NCBI GenBank assembly: GCA_949318235.1
Contig: OX439135.1
Span: 18,554,296-18,618,295, forward strand
DNA: 64,000 bases
Reading direction: 5' to 3'
Source: Ecdyonurus torrentis
Taxonomy: Eukaryota; Arthropoda; Insecta; Ephemeroptera; Heptageniidae
The translations under genes and the position numbers were made by a program. The notes below the pieces were generated by a model. That model was given only the letters and a program-made list of their open reading frames with translations, searched no databases and had not been told where the DNA came from. Of the stretch, positions 58,197 to 64,000 are shown in pieces (within the stretch, counting starts at the first letter, position 1; each line of letters opens with the position of its first letter).

Positions 58197-61194
58197 GTAA
58201 GTTTTTATTTTATTTTTTAAATTTACTATCCTGTCCACTGAAACTGTCATTATCTATCTTTATTCATTCTCGTTTGATGAGCGAAATATAATTTGGGGCT
58301 GATTCTATAACTACATAACGAATGAAATTATTCGATTTGTAATGCAAATTTCTTTGTTAACAACAAAGCAAAAAATTTACAGAACCAGCCTCCAGGGCTA
58401 TTTTTATTGGGTATATTATTCAATGTATTTTTTTTAAATTTTCGCAAGTTGATACCCGTACAAGTGCGAGTGCAAGTGCGTCACAGGTAAAATTGTAGGA
58501 GAGATGTTTAGACTTGACAGTCATATTCATGCCTCTGGCTAGTCCTGGCAGTTGTGGTAGTTGCCCATGAAGACAAGTCAGTGCTATCTCGGATTGGAGA
58601 TATCTACGTGATCTCATTTCATTTCCAATTAAATAAAACGTCGACTGGTCTATCCTGTTTTGTGCTATACCCTAGCTCGACGCTCTTGCTTCTTTATAGG
58701 TAAAATACGCGCTTGTTAGCAGGTAACTTAAATATTACCTGCTAACAAGATTTCTTTACCATCTACTTAGCGGGTAAAGTCAATTTCTCGCAAACTTTGT
58801 AGGAATTACTCTCTAGATAGACGGTAACGTGTGTAGCACCAGGTTGCATACCTTTCAGGATAAGCGGACTTAATTTTTTTTTTAATAAATGATTGTAGCG
58901 ATGGTTGCATATATTGTAGGATATATTTATTATTATTAATATTTTTTATTTTTTGAATAAATATTTATAATTAAAAAATGTACAATCTTTCTTTTTTTTT
59001 TTTTTTTTACAGATAAAAGCTAAAAAATGTATTTAGTTTAATTGGAAAATTAAACATTAATAAAAATTAAAAAAAAATTAATATGTAAATATATATTGCG
59101 GCAAAAAAAAAAAAAAAAATACGAATACGAATAAAATAAAATATTTTATTTTAAAGATATATATCTTTAAAATTAATATAAGCAAAAATTGGCATAAAAA
59201 TATTGTTTTATATTAAAATAAAATAGCAGATAGTAAATTATTATGCTATGAAATGTGCATAATTAATGGATCAAATAAAAGTAGTTTTTTTTCTTTACAT
59301 TAATTTTTTAATATTTTAATTTTTATAAATTTATAAATTAATTTAATAACTTCATTAATATTGAGTTAACTGTTAATTGCCTTTTGCAACCAAAAAGAAA
59401 GAAAAGAAAATAAAAAAAAATAAAAATTTTGTATGTTTTTTTTTTTTTTTTTTTTCTGTTTTCTGCATCCTTTTTTTATTAAAACTTTAATGAATATATA
59501 TAATATTAATTTAAAGTTTTAAATTGTGCTAAAAGTTTATTTATTAGAATTAAAGTAGAATGCGCGTAAACTTTAATTGCTGCTGAACTTCTCCTGTATC
59601 AGTCCACAAATAAAAACGTTCAAACATTTCGCGGTATTGGCGCAATTGACCTTGACAACGAACTTTTTTGTCAACAAAAGGAGCACCGACGACGCCACCG
59701 ACAATGTGATCGTGTGAAGCTTTTTTATGTTTTGTGAAAATTAATAGAATTCTTCGGGTATCAACGGGTATCAAGTCACGGGAAGTAAATATTTATTTAT
59801 AATAAATATATATTTTGAATAAGAATGTGTGTACTTTGTGGTCTTATTTGTCTTTTTCAGTCCAGCATTGTGGCAGCATGGGCCATCAACTTTGAATTCA
59901 AGTGGACCTTACAAACGTTAAACGTTTTCAAGCCTCACACATGGAGCATTTTCTACTCTTAAACTATGGTATGTATTATATTCTATGTTTTGGCCAGAAT
60001 ATTCATACAATAAACCAAAAGTAAATGCCTCAAAAATGAGCCTCATGCATTTGTATATGTACGTATATGCAAACACATTACCGGTACATACCCATTTACA
60101 AACAATGTTTAATTTGTGTGTCTAATGTATGTACATATATTGTTTAATTTAAAAAAAGTTAGTAAAACTATTAATAAAAGCCACTGTACATATTACAACA
60201 AAACAATAAATAACGTAGCACAATAAAAAATCTGTACAATATATGCTTGTCGTAAAATCATTGGTCTATGTACATATCACATCAACGATCACAAATAAGC
60301 ATGCTTGTTTCATATGTATAGATGTTCACATAAGTCAAATGTAAAATATAGTGCCTTAATATTAACTCACAGTGTTAATTTTTCAGGATGTGAACTCTGG
60401 AGCTCTAACGTACAAAGCAAGGATAGCTGAAATGAAGCACAGTACCTACGTTCTACGTACTTCATTACAATCATCCCTCGACTGATAATAAGTGTATACG
60501 AGGAGAAGATAAATGCACAAAAGGACATTCTTCTAGTTTCTTCTGTTTGAAAGTAAAGTGATTTTTTTCATTTAGTATATAAATTCCATAGTCAAGCTAG
60601 GGCAATGAATAAACCGCATTCATTCAAACGTCACACCTGTGTGCCATGTGAGACCTCAACTTTGCCATAGAATTTCACATGTGGTGAGTAATGCCAGCGC
60701 TGCTGCTATTTGTATACTGTTTTTAGAATTTAAGGGTTGTATAGATGGCTTGTATCTTAAAATTAAAATTTAAAAAAAAAAAAAAAAACTTGAATATTAA
60801 TTATGCCGTTTGAAAGTCAACAGTAGCAGCTATACCTATGATAAAATTTTCAGAACCCGTAACCATCAGATAAGAGAGAAAATAATGACATTAACATGGG
60901 CTCTTATATATACAGGACTAACACTTCAAAAAAATCATAGGGTAATTTAAAATCCAGCATGATGACCCTTCAATTTTTTTAAATTTTTGAAGATACTGTA
61001 CCATATTATTCTAATGTATCACTGGTGGAAATTTAACATTTTTCTTTCTTTACAATTTTTTAGTTAATAAATCCCACAGTGTGATTTCTTGCCTTGATAT
61101 ATTAAGATGAGAGGAATAACAACAATATTAACCTATTATAAATTATAAAATGTTGAGTTAAAAACAAAATGTAAATTTCATACTCGAAAATGGA

Positions 61195-61318
61195 CTAATT
61201 GCAATGAAATATGTTTTTAATTGTTGCAACAAGTGTAAGTGAAAACTATTTTTCAATAAATGTATTGAGAATATTTTAAAATTATTTTAAATTTTTGTTC
61301 ATCATTGCAAGTGGTCCT
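61195..61318. repeat. Short repeat with GACCACTTGCAAT ends, diverged copy
   Basis: About 125 bp, direct copy of 63003-63127; right end CATTGCAAGTGGTCC. Confidence 0.6.
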
Positions 61319-61348
61319 TTGTATTTGTAGATTACAGCATGTAAAATT

Positions 61349-62718
<1,370 letters not shown>

Positions 62719-63002
62719 TAATCATGTGTATAAGAGCTTGATGATGCATGCAAACAAAACATATAAACTTTGTATTTTAGTTTGAAGATGAGAGATATTT
62801 TAATTAGTAAACATATTTAGCAAGTTAGTAACAGATATTTTTTATTGAAAAATGAGTGTTATTTATAATGTACGTAAAATATTAACAAGTACAGGAGGGC
62901 TTTTCCGTAAGCTCTCGATTCACTTCTTGGTACCAAATTTATTGATAGAACTTATGGATCTCGATACCGAGAATTGAAACTGTCAAGACTATATAAAAAT
63001 GT

Positions 63003-63127
63003 AATGGACCACTTGCAATAAAATGTTTTTAATTGTTGCAGCAAGTAAGTGAAAACGATTTTTACATAAGAAATGCATTAAGAATTATTCAAATTATTTT
63101 AAAAAGTTCGTTCATTGCAAGTGGTCA
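63003..63127. mobile_element. Mini-MITE, about 125 bp
   Basis: GGACCACTTGCAATAAAATG at the left and inverse CATTGCAAGTGGTC at the right, inside the 5.17-kb element. Confidence 0.6.
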
Positions 63128-63896
63128 ATTTTGCTTCTTTTGTGCTTTATCTTGCCCTTACATATTTACAATTTAACAGTAAATTAAGCGCAAAAACATA
63201 TCAGCAAGCTTGTATGTTGTCTTTTCATTAGGTTAAAATATGTATGTGAATTATTGTTTTTAACTGTTTTTGTGATTTTATATTAAATTTTACTGTATTT
63301 TTTATTAAACATTGTCATTTAATTTTTGTAATGTCCTTTTTGTATTTAAAAACTGCATTTATTCTTATGTTATTAGACTTTTTAATGTTTTTTTTTATGA
63401 ATATCAAATCTGTTTAATATTTTGTAAATGTTTTTTAAAAATATATTTTTAAATTTAGGGCAGAACAGTTGTATTTTGTGTATTATTAAAAAAATAAAAA
63501 GCTAAAAATATTTTGTTGGGGAAAAAAGAAGAAAAATATTGTTATTTTTTAAAAAAATCCCGCTTTTTTTTTTTATTAATTTTTGTTTTATCCTGCAGTT
63601 TTTAGGTATGCAACCCGCGCAACTTACTCGCTTGTTTTGCGGTAACGCGCAAACACGCAGGTAATAGCCAAGCACAAGACACTTTACTCGCGAACTAGCG
63701 GGTAATATATTTCAATGCTTTTAGATAGGCAAAAAAAAATTTACCCGTGAAGTTACAGGTAATTCTCGCTATTAAGAGGGAAACATTTCTCGCTTATTAA
63801 CGCGTATTTTACCTATAAAGAAGCGAGAGCGTCGAGCTAGGGTAGTACTAGTTTTATATTCTAAAGTTGAACATACATAAAAACACATACACACAC

Positions 63897-63916
<20 letters not shown>

Positions 63917-63979
<63 letters not shown>
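63917..63979. repeat. (TA)n microsatellite at right edge
   Basis: After (CA)n, in the J-K intron of gene C; matches 8869-8935 and 36782-37300 in position. Confidence 0.95.
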
Positions 63980-63981
<2 letters not shown>

Positions 63982-64000
63982 TCTCTATCGCGGAATTCTA

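Noticed and set aside
59550..59774. 74-residue minus-strand frame inside the 5.17-kb element as a transposase fragment
   Set aside because: No catalytic motif or family resemblance; too short to call.

Overview
This is strongly AT-rich nuclear DNA from an invertebrate animal. Coding information sits in short exons with GT..AG introns. There is no operon, ribosome binding site or CRISPR structure, and the introns are full of simple repeats, foldback elements (MITEs) and tRNA-derived SINEs. The species cannot be named from the sequence. The only genes I can support are a tandem family of secreted, mucin-like, multi-C-type-lectin-domain (CTLD) proteins, all on the + strand.

Exon modules, named here by letter: SP (signal peptide, 20 codons), B (42 codons, ends in a Cx4C pair), C (16 or 22 nt), D (62 nt) + E (115 nt) + F (230 or 236 nt) which together make one CTLD, G (64-68 codons, sequon-rich linker), H (31-177 codons, Thr/Ser/Asn mucin-like), J (128 nt) and K (22 nt, ends in TPP-stop). 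Intron phases are the same in every copy. B starts and H/G end in phase 0, so a whole B-to-H cassette can be duplicated without breaking the frame.

Layout. Gene A (560-9118, 5' part lies left of the window): one CTLD of type 2, a long mucin exon, tail. Gene B (10684-37478, complete): SP, two type-1 CTLD cassettes, one type-2 cassette, tail; about 902 codons. Gene C (38676 to beyond the right edge): SP, two type-1 cassettes, tail exon J; its stop exon should lie just past base 64000. A second, dead signal-peptide exon lies inside gene C at 41075. Type 1 carries EPD and type 2 carries QPD at the position of the classical EPN/QPD sugar-specificity motif. The proteins look like secreted or mucus/glycan-binding lectins; a role in recognition or immunity is inference only.

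Mobile elements. Because the gene copies are paralogous along introns as well as exons, many insertions can be delimited against an empty paralogous site. They include hAT-like MITEs with 8-bp duplications, a 9-bp-duplication MULE-like MITE, TTAA-type MITEs, TA-type MITEs, large foldbacks, two SINE families, and a 5.17-kb element with TA duplication and about 200-bp inverted termini (58670-63842) in the last intron of gene C. The longest simple repeat is a (TTTC)n tract of about 0.8 kb at 18298-19112.
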